Shown: piece by piece, positions 18,312-26,618 of the stretch
How positions within the stretch are numbered: the stretch's first letter is position 1
Layout: each line of letters opens with the position of its first letter
NCBI GenBank assembly: GCA_035524095.1
Contig: DATKPK010000033.1
Location: 1-45,804 of the forward strand
From: DATJUF01 sp035524095
Lineage (GTDB): Bacteria; Desulfobacterota; Binatia; Binatales; Binataceae
DNA length: 45,804 bases
Reading direction: 5' to 3'
Position numbers and translations under genes: made by a program
Notes under the pieces: generated by a model
Seen by the model: only the letters and a program-made list of their open reading frames with translations
The model's database searches: none
What the model was told of the DNA's origin: nothing

Positions 18312-19238
18312 CTAAGCGTCCGCAGGACGGGGGAGCGGGAAATGAATCCGCTCCTCTTTTATTTTCATTAATTCGACCGTAGCCCCGCGCGTCGCAAAGG
18401 CTCCGATAATCTCCTCGACCAGCCACTCAGGCGACGAGGCGCTCGCAGTCAAACCGAGCGCGCGCACACCCTCGACCATTTCGGGTTCTACATCGGCGAT
18501 TGAGTCGACCAGAAAGGCGCGGCCGCCGCGCATCCGCGCAACCTCAACCATCCGATTGGCGTTCGAGCTTTGCTTCGAGCCAACCACGAGGATGGCGTCG
18601 CTGGCCTCGACTAACTCCTTGACGGCGTTTTGGCGGTTCTGCGTGGCATAGCAGATATCGTCGGTCTTCGGCGTCACGATTAACGGGAAGCGCGCCTTGA
18701 GTGTCTCCATTATCTCGCGGGTATCATCGACGCTCAGCGTAGTCTGGGTAGCAGCGGCCACCCGCGTGGGGTCCGGTACTTCAATCGCACGGGCCTCTTC
18801 CACTGTGCCTACCAGCAAGACTTGCCCGGGGGCGACGCCCAGCGTGCCCTTAACCTCCTCATGACCGGCGTGGCCGACCAGGATTACCGTGCGGCCTTCT
18901 GCGGCATATCTTTCGACTTCCGAATGAACCTTGGTGACGAGCGGGCACGTTGCGTCGATCACGCGCAGGCCTCTTGCTGCCGCGTGATCCCATTCGCTGG
19001 GAGCCACGCCATGGGCACTGAAGATGACGCGTTGGCCTTCGGGCACATCATCGAGCGCCTCGACGAAAACCGCACCTTCCTTTTCCAGCGCTTCGAGCAC
19101 GAAACGGTTGTGAACTATCTGATGGCGCACGTATAGCGGACGGCCGTATTCCTGGAGGGCGCTGCGCACTGCTTCGACTGCGCGGTCGACGCCCGCACAG
19201 AAGCCGCGAGGCTCAGCCAATATAATCTTTTCAACCAT
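18312..19238 (-). CDS. ispH: 4-hydroxy-3-methylbut-2-enyl diphosphate reductase IspH
   Basis: Last step of the MEP isoprenoid pathway, making IPP and DMAPP. Three cluster cysteines are present in the family motifs PRGFCAGVDRAVE, DATCPLVTKVH and DDICYATQNRQ, with VVGSKQSSNANRM and the Thr/Glu active-site region VTPKTDD. The ATG at 19238 gives the usual N-terminus MVEKIILAEPRGFCAG; another in-frame ATG lies at 19256. It is convergent with phhB, 35 bases apart. Confidence 0.96.
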   Translation of the reverse strand: MVEKIILAEPRGFCAGVDRAVEAVRSALQEYGRPLYVRHQIVHNRFVLEALEKEGAVFVEALDDVPEGQRVIFSAHGVAPSEWDHAAARGLRVIDATCPLVTKVHSEVERYAAEGRTVILVGHAGHEEVKGTLGVAPGQVLLVGTVEEARAIEVPDPTRVAAATQTTLSVDDTREIMETLKARFPLIVTPKTDDICYATQNRQNAVKELVEASDAILVVGSKQSSNANRMVEVARMRGGRAFLVDSIADVEPEMVEGVRALGLTASASSPEWLVEEIIGAFATRGATVELMKIKEERIHFPLPRPADA

Positions 19239-19336
19239 TGTTTCGTCTGGAAGCATTAGTGTTGCTAATTACCCGATGCTGTCCGCTCGGTCAATAATCG
19301 ACACGACTTGCGGCAGAAGGTTGATCCAAAGGGAGA

Positions 19337-20041
19337 TCAATGGGCATGGAATGTCGGCGGATGCGAGCTTTGGCATCCGACCCAGACTTCGCCGCCCTCG
19401 AAATGCTCTTTCTTCCAGATTGGGACGATCTCCTTGAGCCGGTCGATCGCGAAGCGGCAAGCCTCGAACGCTTCGCCCCGATGGGCCGCTGATACCGCAA
19501 TCGCCACAGAGATTTCCCCTATTTCCACGACTCCGATCCGATGCTGGATCGCGATCCGTACGATTCCGAAGCGCCGGCCCGCTTCGTGCGCGAGCTTGCG
19601 CATCTCGCTCAACGCCATCGGCTCATAAGCCTCGTATTCGAGCCGGATTACTTTCCGCCCGGCATTGTCGCGCCGCGTACTGCCGGCGAATGTAACCGTC
19701 GCACCGGCCGACGGATCCGCGACAGCGCCCTCCAGGGTTGCCACGTCAACTGCGTCAAAGCCGATGGAAATAGGACCTACCCAAGATGCATCAGCGCCGC
19801 CGCTTACCGGTGGAATAAACGCGACCTCGTCGCGGTCTCGCGGACGAAAATCAGCCTCGACATATTCGTGATTGACGGCGAAACCGACGCCACTCGTATG
19901 CCCGCCCAGCGCCGGAAATTCGGCAAGCAGGTGCTGCCAGATTTCACTCACCGATACGCCAGCGGGAAACTCTCGCGCGAATTCTGCAGTTTGAGCACGC
20001 TCCCGCAAAGTTGCAAATAATTTGATCGTAAGCCGATTCAT
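19337..20041 (-). CDS. MoaD-MoaE fusion, molybdopterin synthase (234 aa)
   Basis: Residues 1-82 are a MoaD-type ubiquitin fold (NRLTIKLFATLRERA, DEVAFIPPVSGG) and residues from about 90 on are MoaE (GATVTFAGSTRRDNAGR, LEYEAYEPMALSEM, IQHRIGVVEIGE, IWKKEHFEGGEVWVG with the active-site lysines). Together they convert cyclic pyranopterin monophosphate to molybdopterin. In free MoaD the Gly-Gly is the thiocarboxylated C-terminus; here Gly81-Gly82 runs on into MoaE, so proteolytic release would be needed, as reported for mycobacterial MoaX. The ATG at 20041 leaves a 23-base gap after moaB; a longer in-frame ORF would overlap moaB and adds no conserved sequence. Confidence 0.92.
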   Translation of the reverse strand: MNRLTIKLFATLRERAQTAEFAREFPAGVSVSEIWQHLLAEFPALGGHTSGVGFAVNHEYVEADFRPRDRDEVAFIPPVSGGADASWVGPISIGFDAVDVATLEGAVADPSAGATVTFAGSTRRDNAGRKVIRLEYEAYEPMALSEMRKLAHEAGRRFGIVRIAIQHRIGVVEIGEISVAIAVSAAHRGEAFEACRFAIDRLKEIVPIWKKEHFEGGEVWVGCQSSHPPTFHAH

Positions 20042-20064
20042 CGGATGTCTTGAGAACGCGCTGT

Positions 20065-20568
20065 TCAACCCTTCAGCAAGCCGCCGATATGGCCCAGTTC
20101 CGGAATCAGCAATCGCTCCATCGCCAGACGGCAAGCGGCCGGTGATCCCGGCAATGCGGCGATTAATCTCCGGTTTGCGATACCGGCCAGCGCTCGGCTC
20201 ATGATTGCCGCCGAACCGATTTCTTGAAACGAAAGCATTCTGAATAGTTCGCCGAAACCCTCGAGTTCCTTTTCGATCAGCGGCCGGACCGCCTCGATCG
20301 TCACGTCACGCGGACCGATCCCTGTGCCGCCGGTAATAATGATGCCATCGAGTTGTGGCAAATGCTCAATTACCGTCGCGCGAATCTGTTCGAGGCTGTC
20401 GGGCAACAGCGCGCTGAACGCTACCTGATGTCCAGCCTTCATAAGTGATTCACGAATCGAGTCACCGCTGGTATCGTTCGCCGAAGTGCGCGAATCGCTG
20501 GCTGTCAGCACCCCGAATTTGAGATGCAAGTGGGCGCCGTGGCCGCGATGATGTTCATGCACGCTCAT
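20065..20568 (-). CDS. moaB: Molybdopterin adenylyltransferase-like protein MoaB/MogA (167 aa)
   Basis: Activates molybdopterin by adenylation before molybdate insertion. The motif IIITGGTGIGPRDVT with the following EAVRPLIEKE, and MSRALAGI plus ALPGSPAACRLAMERLL, match the MoCF domain. The N-terminus is unusually histidine-rich (HEHHRGHGAHLH). It is the first gene of a two-gene unit with the MoaD-MoaE fusion. Whether it is MoaB or MogA in function cannot be told from the sequence. Confidence 0.93.
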   Translation of the reverse strand: MSVHEHHRGHGAHLHLKFGVLTASDSRTSANDTSGDSIRESLMKAGHQVAFSALLPDSLEQIRATVIEHLPQLDGIIITGGTGIGPRDVTIEAVRPLIEKELEGFGELFRMLSFQEIGSAAIMSRALAGIANRRLIAALPGSPAACRLAMERLLIPELGHIGGLLKG

Positions 20569-20741
20569 CGGTGAGAGACTTATCTGATCGAAGCCCGATT
20601 ATAAGCCATTTTGGCACCCTGGAGCTAATCGCTCGGAGGCTTAATGGTCAACTGCACGGAGCACGGTGACGACCTCCGCTTCTCGCCGCCGTAAGACCTG
20701 CAGCTTCGCTCGCATCTATGCAGCACTCTGGCGCCGAGTGA

Positions 20742-20945
20742 TCACCGCGGCCTGAGATTAAATGCCTGGCGTCCCTTCTCACCGGGCCGAACCTCGAACT
20801 GAACTTCGTTGCCGTCCCGCAGATCCTCGAAATCGACCTTGGGCGCTAGCCTCGAGCGATGGAAAAATATTTCCTCGCTGCCATCATCCGGAATGATGAA
20901 ACCGAAACCCTTGTCCTTCATGATTTTCTTGATCGTGCCGTACAT
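20742..20945 (-). CDS. csp: Cold-shock domain protein (67 aa)
   Basis: Single-stranded nucleic acid binding OB-fold protein. RNP1 appears as KGFGFI and RNP2 as IFFH; the rest (LAPKVDFEDLRDGNEVQFEV) follows the bacterial Csp plan at normal length. It stands alone with a 174-base upstream region that would hold its promoter and 5' leader; I see no defined motif there. The 173 bases downstream hold no convincing gene. Confidence 0.93.
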   Translation of the reverse strand: MYGTIKKIMKDKGFGFIIPDDGSEEIFFHRSRLAPKVDFEDLRDGNEVQFEVRPGEKGRQAFNLRPR

Positions 20946-21119
20946 TTGAGTTTGCTCGTGGGCGCGTCTGCGCTCCTTTCTCGGGGTCGGCCTGTTTTGT
21001 AGACTCAGGCCGACACGGCCCTAAGCCGCTCCGTCTTGTATTGAGCTTAGGCCGTACACACCTTATGTAAATAGTCTGCCACAAGCTGGCACAGGATTTT
21101 CGCACAGGACCTACACCTG

Positions 21120-21353
21120 ATGATCAAGGCGCTGACCCTCAAAGAAATCGAGCGCATCTTTACGGTCACCGACGCGCTCGGCATATCGCGCGAAGCTCTG
21201 GTGATTCCGCTCAGAACCGAGTCACCCGGCCGCCTCGGCGTTGGCAAGGATGGCAAACTTGAAATCGTGGCCGATCGCGATTTTGATTTCGAGGACTGGC
21301 TTACGCGTCTTGAACCAGCGATTCGCTCGTTGATGAACCTGCCGCCGGACTAA
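21120..21353 (+). CDS. Small protein of unknown function (77 aa)
   Basis: Acidic small protein beginning MIKALTLKEIERIFTVTDAL with a central GRLGVGKDGKLEIV strand-turn-strand and a C-terminal DFEDWLTRLEPAI helix. No signal peptide, metal motif or family that I recognise. It lies divergent from the cold-shock gene, and its last 53 bases overlap the 3' end of the convergent biotin carrier gene, which is unusual. AGGA lies about 13 bases upstream of the ATG. Codon third positions look GC-rich as in real genes here. Confidence 0.6.
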   Translation: MIKALTLKEIERIFTVTDALGISREALVIPLRTESPGRLGVGKDGKLEIVADRDFDFEDWLTRLEPAIRSLMNLPPD

Positions 21354-21831
21354 GTTCTAGCAGGACCGCACCATGGTCCACCATCTGATTCGCCTCGACC
21401 CGGACTTTGCGGATGACCGCCGCACCTTCCGCGAACAGAGTCGTCTCCATCTTCATCGCTTCGAGCACGATCAATGGATCGCCCGCTGCGACCGCCTGAC
21501 CCTCGCTAACCAGGATTTTGAGCACCTTGCCCGGCATTGGCGCCGCCATCTCGGGCGTCGCGGAACCTCGGCGTGCACCGGACGTCCGCGCTTCAGCCTC
21601 GACGAACGTGAAGCTTGATGGTCCCATCGCGACCATCAGCGTGTCTCGCGATCGCACAGCGCGTACGCTGACGCGCCTTTCGCCAATTTTTAGAAGTGAC
21701 ACACCGCCGACAGCCGGCTCGACGACGGCATCGAATTCCTCACCGTCAATACTGACCCGTAATGCTTCGGCTGTGCGCGCAACAATTGCGACGTCGAATT
21801 CGGGAGCCTCACCGGGCCGCTTGAGCTTCAT
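21301..21831 (-). CDS. Biotin carboxyl carrier protein, second copy (176 aa)
   Basis: C-terminal biotinyl domain with APMPGKVLKILV and the biotin site EAMKME (Lys127); N-terminal region begins MKLKRPGEAPEFDV. Its ATG (21831-21829) overlaps the stop of the biotin carboxylase gene in an ATGA junction, so translation is coupled. The C-terminal tail after LLEL (PAAGSSTSESLVQDA) is longer than usual and is the part that overlaps the convergent 77-residue gene. Partner of the adjacent biotin carboxylase; no carboxyltransferase is nearby. Confidence 0.93.
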   Translation of the reverse strand: MKLKRPGEAPEFDVAIVARTAEALRVSIDGEEFDAVVEPAVGGVSLLKIGERRVSVRAVRSRDTLMVAMGPSSFTFVEAEARTSGARRGSATPEMAAPMPGKVLKILVSEGQAVAAGDPLIVLEAMKMETTLFAEGAAVIRKVRVEANQMVDHGAVLLELSPAAGSSTSESLVQDA

Positions 21832-23345
21832 CGGCCGCCTCCGATCGTGAATCCAGCCAGTTCGTTCCACGGCGAACGCGAAGACCTGCCTGTCTGCGCG
21901 TCGGCGCCGTTGCGATGCGATCCAGCCAAGCCAGCGTCGCCAAGCAGCCCTTCCGCAAACAGGAAAGCCGCTATCGCAGCGTCTTTCAACTCCCGATCGG
22001 AGGGCTGCCAATGCGGAAAATGCTCCGGCAGAAACCGCGTCGAAAGCTGCGCGTGAGCAAACGACTCGCTCGCCATAATCGCGCGCAGGAAGGCTCCGCT
22101 GTGCGCGATCCCTACCAAGGAAAATTCGTCGAGAGCGGTGACCATCCGACCGCGTGCCATTTCGCGGTCCGCGCCAAAGGTAATCAACTTCGCTATGAGG
22201 CTGTCATAGTACGTTGGCACTTCAGCGCCCGCCGCCAGATGTGTATCTACTCGAACGCCTGGACCCGACGGTAACGCCAGCGCTGCGACTCGCCCAGTCG
22301 CGGGCCGGAAATCGTGCTCGGCGTCCTCGGCATTGATACGGCACTCGATCGCGCACCCGCGCGGCTCAACCGGCGGCGTCAGCCGCTCCCCAGATGCTAT
22401 CTTCAGTTGTTCCGCGACGAGGTCGCAGCCGAATCGCAACTCCGTCACCGGATGCTCAACCTGAAGGCGAGCATTGACTTCGAGAAAATAAAAGCTGTCG
22501 CCGTCGACCAGAAACTCCGCCGTACCAGCGTTCCGATAGCCAGCCGCGCTCGCAAGGCGTAATGCGGCGTCCGCCATGCGATCACGCAGCGCCGGACTCA
22601 GGCCCGGCGCGGGTGATTCCTCGATAATCTTCTGATGCCGCCGCTGAATTGAGCATTCGCGTTCACCCAGCGCGACGATTGCACCGTGATGGTCGGCGAG
22701 AAGTTGAATTTCGATATGGCGCGGATGGGCAAGGTATTTCTCAATAAAAATCCGGCCGTCACCGAACGCAGCTTGCGCCTCTCGCGATGCCCCTTCGAGG
22801 GCAGTTTCGAGACTCGATTCGTCTTCGACCACGCGCATGCCGCGGCCACCGCCGCCAGCCGCGGCCTTGACCAGTATCGGATAGCCCGTCTGCCCGGCGA
22901 AACGGCGCGCCGACGCCGCGTCGGCCGTTTCGATTCCGGGTACGACCGGCACCTCAGCTCTTGCCGCGAGACGCCGCGCTGCAACCTTATCGCCTAGCGC
23001 CGCCATCACTTCGGCTGGTGGCCCAACGAAGACCAGACCACCGCCCGCAACCGCGCGCGCAAATTCGGGGCGTTCCGAGAGGAAGCCGTAACCCGGATGA
23101 ATCGCGTCCGCGCCCGCGTCGCGCGCAGCCTCGATCAACGCAGCGGCGTTGAGATAGCTCAGAGCAGGTTCAGGCGGACCGATCAGGCGCGCGTCGTCGG
23201 CTGCAAGCACGTGAGCGGAATGCGCGTCGGCTTCAGAATAAACCGCTATTGTTTTGATACCGAGGACACGCGCAGTGCGTATGATTCTAAGTGCGATTTC
23301 GCCGCGATTGGCGATCAGTAGAGTCTTAATCGGATGCGAACTCAC
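21828..23345 (-). CDS. Biotin carboxylase, second copy (505 aa)
   Basis: Full-length biotin carboxylase: IKTLLIANRGEIALRIIRTA at the start, ATP loop KAAAGGGGRGMR, RECSIQRRHQKIIEESPA and the catalytic EVNARLQVEHPVTE. GTG at 23345 is the likely start, since upstream in-frame codons add 33 unconserved residues. It has a C-terminal extension (about 50 residues, Ala- and Gly-rich) beyond the normal end. Translationally coupled to the carrier gene. It is a paralogue of the truncated copy at the window start, so the cell has at least two carboxylase systems; substrate unknown. Confidence 0.95.
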   Translation of the reverse strand: MSSHPIKTLLIANRGEIALRIIRTARVLGIKTIAVYSEADAHSAHVLAADDARLIGPPEPALSYLNAAALIEAARDAGADAIHPGYGFLSERPEFARAVAGGGLVFVGPPAEVMAALGDKVAARRLAARAEVPVVPGIETADAASARRFAGQTGYPILVKAAAGGGGRGMRVVEDESSLETALEGASREAQAAFGDGRIFIEKYLAHPRHIEIQLLADHHGAIVALGERECSIQRRHQKIIEESPAPGLSPALRDRMADAALRLASAAGYRNAGTAEFLVDGDSFYFLEVNARLQVEHPVTELRFGCDLVAEQLKIASGERLTPPVEPRGCAIECRINAEDAEHDFRPATGRVAALALPSGPGVRVDTHLAAGAEVPTYYDSLIAKLITFGADREMARGRMVTALDEFSLVGIAHSGAFLRAIMASESFAHAQLSTRFLPEHFPHWQPSDRELKDAAIAAFLFAEGLLGDAGLAGSHRNGADAQTGRSSRSPWNELAGFTIGGGR

Positions 23346-23458
23346 AGTGGCAGCGAGCCTAACATATCGCTGACTGGCGGCAATCGCTTTTGAATATTTG
23401 TATTTATCGCTCGCATCCAGTAATTGCCTGCGACCAGCACCCAAGGAGGCTTTTCACG

Positions 23459-23911
23459 ATGGGTAATTATTTCGAGGATTTCACACCCGGCCAGACGTTC
23501 AAGCATTGGCCCGGCCGCACGATTACCGATTTCGACAATACCTGGTTTACCTTGATGACGCTAAACACCAATCCGCTGCACTTCGACGCCGCGTACGCCG
23601 CGAAGAGCCAGCACGGCAAATGCCTGGTCAACGGCTTGCTCGTGATCGCCTTGGTGACTGGGATGACCGTCAAAGACATCAGCGAAAACGCGATCGCGAA
23701 TCTCGAATACGAGGCGATTCGCCACACCGCGCCGACTTTCAACGGCGACACTTTGTACGCCGAGAGCACCATCCTCGAAGTTACGCCGTCGAAGAGCAAG
23801 AACGATCGCGGCATCGTCTATGTCGAGACACGCGGACTCAATCAGGACGGTGCGCAAGTGCTCCATCTGCGCCGCCGCGTGCTGGTGCCGAGGCGCCCGC
23901 TGCAGCAATGA
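23459..23911 (+). CDS. MaoC-family (R)-hydratase/dehydratase (150 aa)
   Basis: Hot-dog hydratase: YFEDFTPGQTFKHWPGRTIT, then LNTNPLHFDAAYAAK with the catalytic Asp/His-type segment, and VNGLLVIALVTGM. This version resembles the mesaconyl-CoA/beta-methylmalyl-CoA hydratase branch of MaoC. A strong AAGGAGG at about 23443-23449 supports ATG at 23459 over an upstream in-frame start. Divergent from the biotin carboxylase operon with a 113-base spacer, which may hold shared control. Confidence 0.9.
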   Translation: MGNYFEDFTPGQTFKHWPGRTITDFDNTWFTLMTLNTNPLHFDAAYAAKSQHGKCLVNGLLVIALVTGMTVKDISENAIANLEYEAIRHTAPTFNGDTLYAESTILEVTPSKSKNDRGIVYVETRGLNQDGAQVLHLRRRVLVPRRPLQQ

Positions 23912-24574
23912 GAGTGAACGAATAGAGTGAATGCGGAGCGCTTCGCGACCGTCAATTCGATCGCATGTAAAAATCTTTTCGTGAAAAAATAGTTTATGCG
24001 GGAAAAAGGATTGATCGTCAGCGCGAAATCACTATTTTAGACATTGTCAACTAAAGCCGCGTCCACTCCAGGGCGTGGAACACAACCAAGGGACTTTTGC
24101 ATGAGGGAGCGTTAGCGTCGCCAATGAACAACACTGCCATCCGCACTGTGTATGATTTCCCCGTCGCCGGTCATCTCTGCGATGACGGCACCGTCCGTTA
24201 CACCAAGCTGAGTCGCCGGCCCGGCAATGCCCAACCGCAGGGTGTCTGCCCACAGTGCCAGACCGCCTTCCAATACCAAAAACCGCAACGCTCTAAAGTT
24301 CGCCATCACGGCGAGACGAGCGCGACGAACTTTTAGTACGCCACCGGCGGGTCCGCCGGGTTCCACATAGCCCATCGGGACGCCCGACCCTTAGGATCGC
24401 CGAACCACCAACGCCCTCGGCGCGTAGTTCATGCGACCCAGTCAGCGAACCATCCGCAAGGGAGTTGGCAGGGTGTGACGGGGCCGTGACGCAAGTCGCG
24501 ATAGCCCGATTCGTAATTAGCCATTCGGGCAGCAGCGCCAGGGTCAGTACACCGGAGCGTGACAGTGTCGATGA
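23912..24574. other. Low-coding interval with a possible promoter and one small gene
   Basis: 663 bases between the MaoC gene and the secreted protein gene. It holds an AT-richer patch at about 23970-24050, a possible plus-strand promoter (TTGATC 24011-24016, 16-base spacer, TATTTT 24033-24038) and one candidate small plus-strand gene at 24124-24336. From 24337 to 24574 I see no gene, RNA or repeat. Confidence 0.5.
24124..24336 (+). CDS. Small hypothetical protein, possible zinc-ribbon (70 aa)
   Basis: Reading from ATG at 24124 gives MNNTAIRTVYDFPVAGHLCD followed by CPQCQTAF, with basic C-terminal sequence. The CPQC pair plus the earlier Cys in HLCDDG hint at a small zinc ribbon, but one ligand is uncertain. 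Third codon positions are mostly G or C, which favours it over an antisense ORF covering the same bases. A GAGGGAG lies about 13 bases upstream, and a possible promoter is at 24011-24038. No family recognised. Confidence 0.42.
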   Translation: MNNTAIRTVYDFPVAGHLCDDGTVRYTKLSRRPGNAQPQGVCPQCQTAFQYQKPQRSKVRHHGETSATNF

Positions 24575-25381
24575 TCAGTGTGACGAAGCCGCTGTGGGCG
24601 CCAAGTCACCGACCATCAGGATTTTGGGGCCTCGGTAATAGCGCGCGGATTCGACTCCGACCAGGTACCATTGCCTGGACGGGTCGAACCACGCGCGCAC
24701 TGCCGGCAGGAATGGTGCGATGACCGTGTTGAGCCATCCGAAGTCGGGCTTTATAGCGACTTGAACAGTGTCGCCCTCGATATACTTCCAGGGCGCCGGT
24801 GTTCCGACTTGCGCAGATACGCTGACTACTCTGGGACTTGGGACGCAGGTGAAATAATGGAACCTGATTGGCAGATTGACCTTGCCAATTAGAGCGCCGC
24901 GCAACGGAAGCACAACTGGTGCTCCAGCGTAGGTATCCGGCGGGAAATCCAGTTTGGCGCTGTGAACATCCGCTTGCCCGTCCTCGTAGATCGTGCAGGT
25001 GGCCTGACCCGTGACAAAGTCCGCTTTGTTCGTGCGATCAAGCGAACCGTCTGGATTGAAAAAGTCGTGACTGAAGGTGAGCTGGCGAGGCAATCCTCCT
25101 TTTACCGGAGCCGCTAGCCGATCTTCCTCATTATCAGTGTCGCCGTTGGTGTAACGCGCGTTGCTGCGAACCGTGAGTCCGCCGTCGGCTAGCTCGTTAA
25201 CTTGAAAGTGAACCTGTCCGATAAGCGTTGAGGTCTCGGGTGAAAGGATCTTGAAGGTCGCCGGCCCGAACTCGGTTGCTGCCGCGCTGTTTGCAGATGC
25301 CAGCGTCAACATGGCCGTGGCGGCGAATCGCGCCGCACGCGCGGCTAGCCGATACAGTGGAGTTGAATTGGATTTACGCAT
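24575..25381 (-). CDS. Secreted protein of unknown function (268 aa)
   Basis: An N-terminal signal peptide is visible (basic start MRKSNSTPLYRLAARAAR, hydrophobic FAATAMLTLA, then Ala-rich SANSAAA as probable cleavage region). The mature protein looks beta-rich, with blocks such as SNARYTNGDTDNEED, FHYFTCVPSPRVVSVSAQVG and, at the end, WYLVGVESARYYRGPKILMV, reminiscent of DUF3108-type periplasmic proteins that may be lipid- or polymer-binding. That resemblance is weak. It lies 84 bases downstream of the aldo/keto reductase stop on the same strand. Confidence 0.75.
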   Translation of the reverse strand: MRKSNSTPLYRLAARAARFAATAMLTLASANSAAATEFGPATFKILSPETSTLIGQVHFQVNELADGGLTVRSNARYTNGDTDNEEDRLAAPVKGGLPRQLTFSHDFFNPDGSLDRTNKADFVTGQATCTIYEDGQADVHSAKLDFPPDTYAGAPVVLPLRGALIGKVNLPIRFHYFTCVPSPRVVSVSAQVGTPAPWKYIEGDTVQVAIKPDFGWLNTVIAPFLPAVRAWFDPSRQWYLVGVESARYYRGPKILMVGDLAPTAASSH

Positions 25382-25465
25382 TTAGCTCAAAAGTCGCGTC
25401 GCGACGCCGGCAGGAACCTGGGTCAGTTGCTCGCAAATTTGGGCCGGAGGCTGTCGCGTCGCCAC

Positions 25466-26575
25466 TCAGTCGGCCGGCTGAAACAGTTTCATGATTGATT
25501 CAAACGGGGCCGGCGGCTGTGCAGCGGTGCCGATGGTATCGCGCACGTGCGCTGCACTGCTCATCCCAACCAGAGCGGCACTCACACCCGGCGTCGAACG
25601 GACGAACTGCACAGCGCGCTGAGCGTCGGAGACTAGACCACCGAAAGCCTCCTCCAGCATCGGTGGCAGGCGGCGCCCCAGGCGGCCTTGCAGGAGTGAA
25701 GCACTCGCGCATATCGCGATTCCCGCAGCGTCGGCGGCAGCCAGCGTGCTACGGATGCCGTCGCCGGGAATCGCTTGATTGCGCGCTGTGAACGCTTCGG
25801 TCATCGCGAGATTGTACGGCAGCTGAATCATCCTGAAATGATGATTGAGGCCGCCGACACGTTCCGCCGCTTCGATCATTTCGGCTAGCGAAAGATAGGC
25901 GCGCTCCGCAGACTCAACGCGGAAGCCGTTCCACGTCGCTACGCCATAACCACCGATTATCCCCTCAGCGGATTTCTGCTCGAACAACTCAAACGCCCGC
26001 TCGATACGACGCCGGAACTCAGCCCGATCAACTTCGCTAAGTTGGCTCTCTGGATTGTGCAGGTAATAGATGTCGAGAGTTTCTAGACTGAGGTTCGCGC
26101 GGCTGAGTTCAATCATCGCAGCAAGCCACTTCGGCGTCATGCAATGGGAGCCGTCGACCAGATCACCCGGCTGCACGATCCCCGTCCGCACAAAATGTTC
26201 CTGGAACCACCCGCGCGGGTCGGGTGGCATCTCGCCGTCGAAAGTGACATAACCGCCCTTGGTCGCGACCACGACCTCCTCGCGCTTCAGCGTACCGGCC
26301 GCGATCGCTTCTTTTAGTACCGCGCCGATCACGCGCTCACTCCGTTGCAAGCGATAATTGACCGCGGTGTCTATCAGGTTAATTCCGAGTGACAGCGCCA
26401 GTCGCAGTGACTCTGCATAAGCCGCGTCCGTACGCGCGTCTTGCTCGCCCAGATAGGTGCCGATACCGATACTCGATAATGCGAGATCCATCGCCGGCCG
26501 GTAGTTGCCCGGCAGATTGGCAAAGCGCGCGGCGAAGGCTGCCGTGCCGCTCGTGGTTGCTCGCCCCTTTATCAT
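25466..26575 (-). CDS. Aldo/keto reductase (369 aa)
   Basis: NAD(P)H-dependent TIM-barrel oxidoreductase. The catalytic tetrad is visible as Asp69 (NLIDTAVNY), Tyr74, Lys106 (VATKGGYV) and His173 (IYYLHNPE). The C-terminal phosphate-binding region appears in STPGVSAALVGMSS. An insertion between the Lys and His motifs (residues about 110-145) makes the protein longer than standard 280-330 residue members. The next genes upstream are a VOC protein and a methyltransferase, all on the minus strand. Substrate unknown. Confidence 0.92.
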   Translation of the reverse strand: MIKGRATTSGTAAFAARFANLPGNYRPAMDLALSSIGIGTYLGEQDARTDAAYAESLRLALSLGINLIDTAVNYRLQRSERVIGAVLKEAIAAGTLKREEVVVATKGGYVTFDGEMPPDPRGWFQEHFVRTGIVQPGDLVDGSHCMTPKWLAAMIELSRANLSLETLDIYYLHNPESQLSEVDRAEFRRRIERAFELFEQKSAEGIIGGYGVATWNGFRVESAERAYLSLAEMIEAAERVGGLNHHFRMIQLPYNLAMTEAFTARNQAIPGDGIRSTLAAADAAGIAICASASLLQGRLGRRLPPMLEEAFGGLVSDAQRAVQFVRSTPGVSAALVGMSSAAHVRDTIGTAAQPPAPFESIMKLFQPAD

Positions 26576-26618
26576 CGGCGGCTCTCGTCAGTGCGGTATT
26601 TGGCGATCGTATGGTTCA

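Noticed and set aside
20651..20701. Sixteen-codon plus-strand frame with CGGAGG upstream
   Set aside because: Very short, no recognisable product, in a region without other signals; not enough to call a gene.
24112..24375. 87-residue minus-strand open frame
   Set aside because: Opposite to the CPQC-containing plus-strand frame, with no recognisable motif or ribosome site; neither is certain but this one is weaker.
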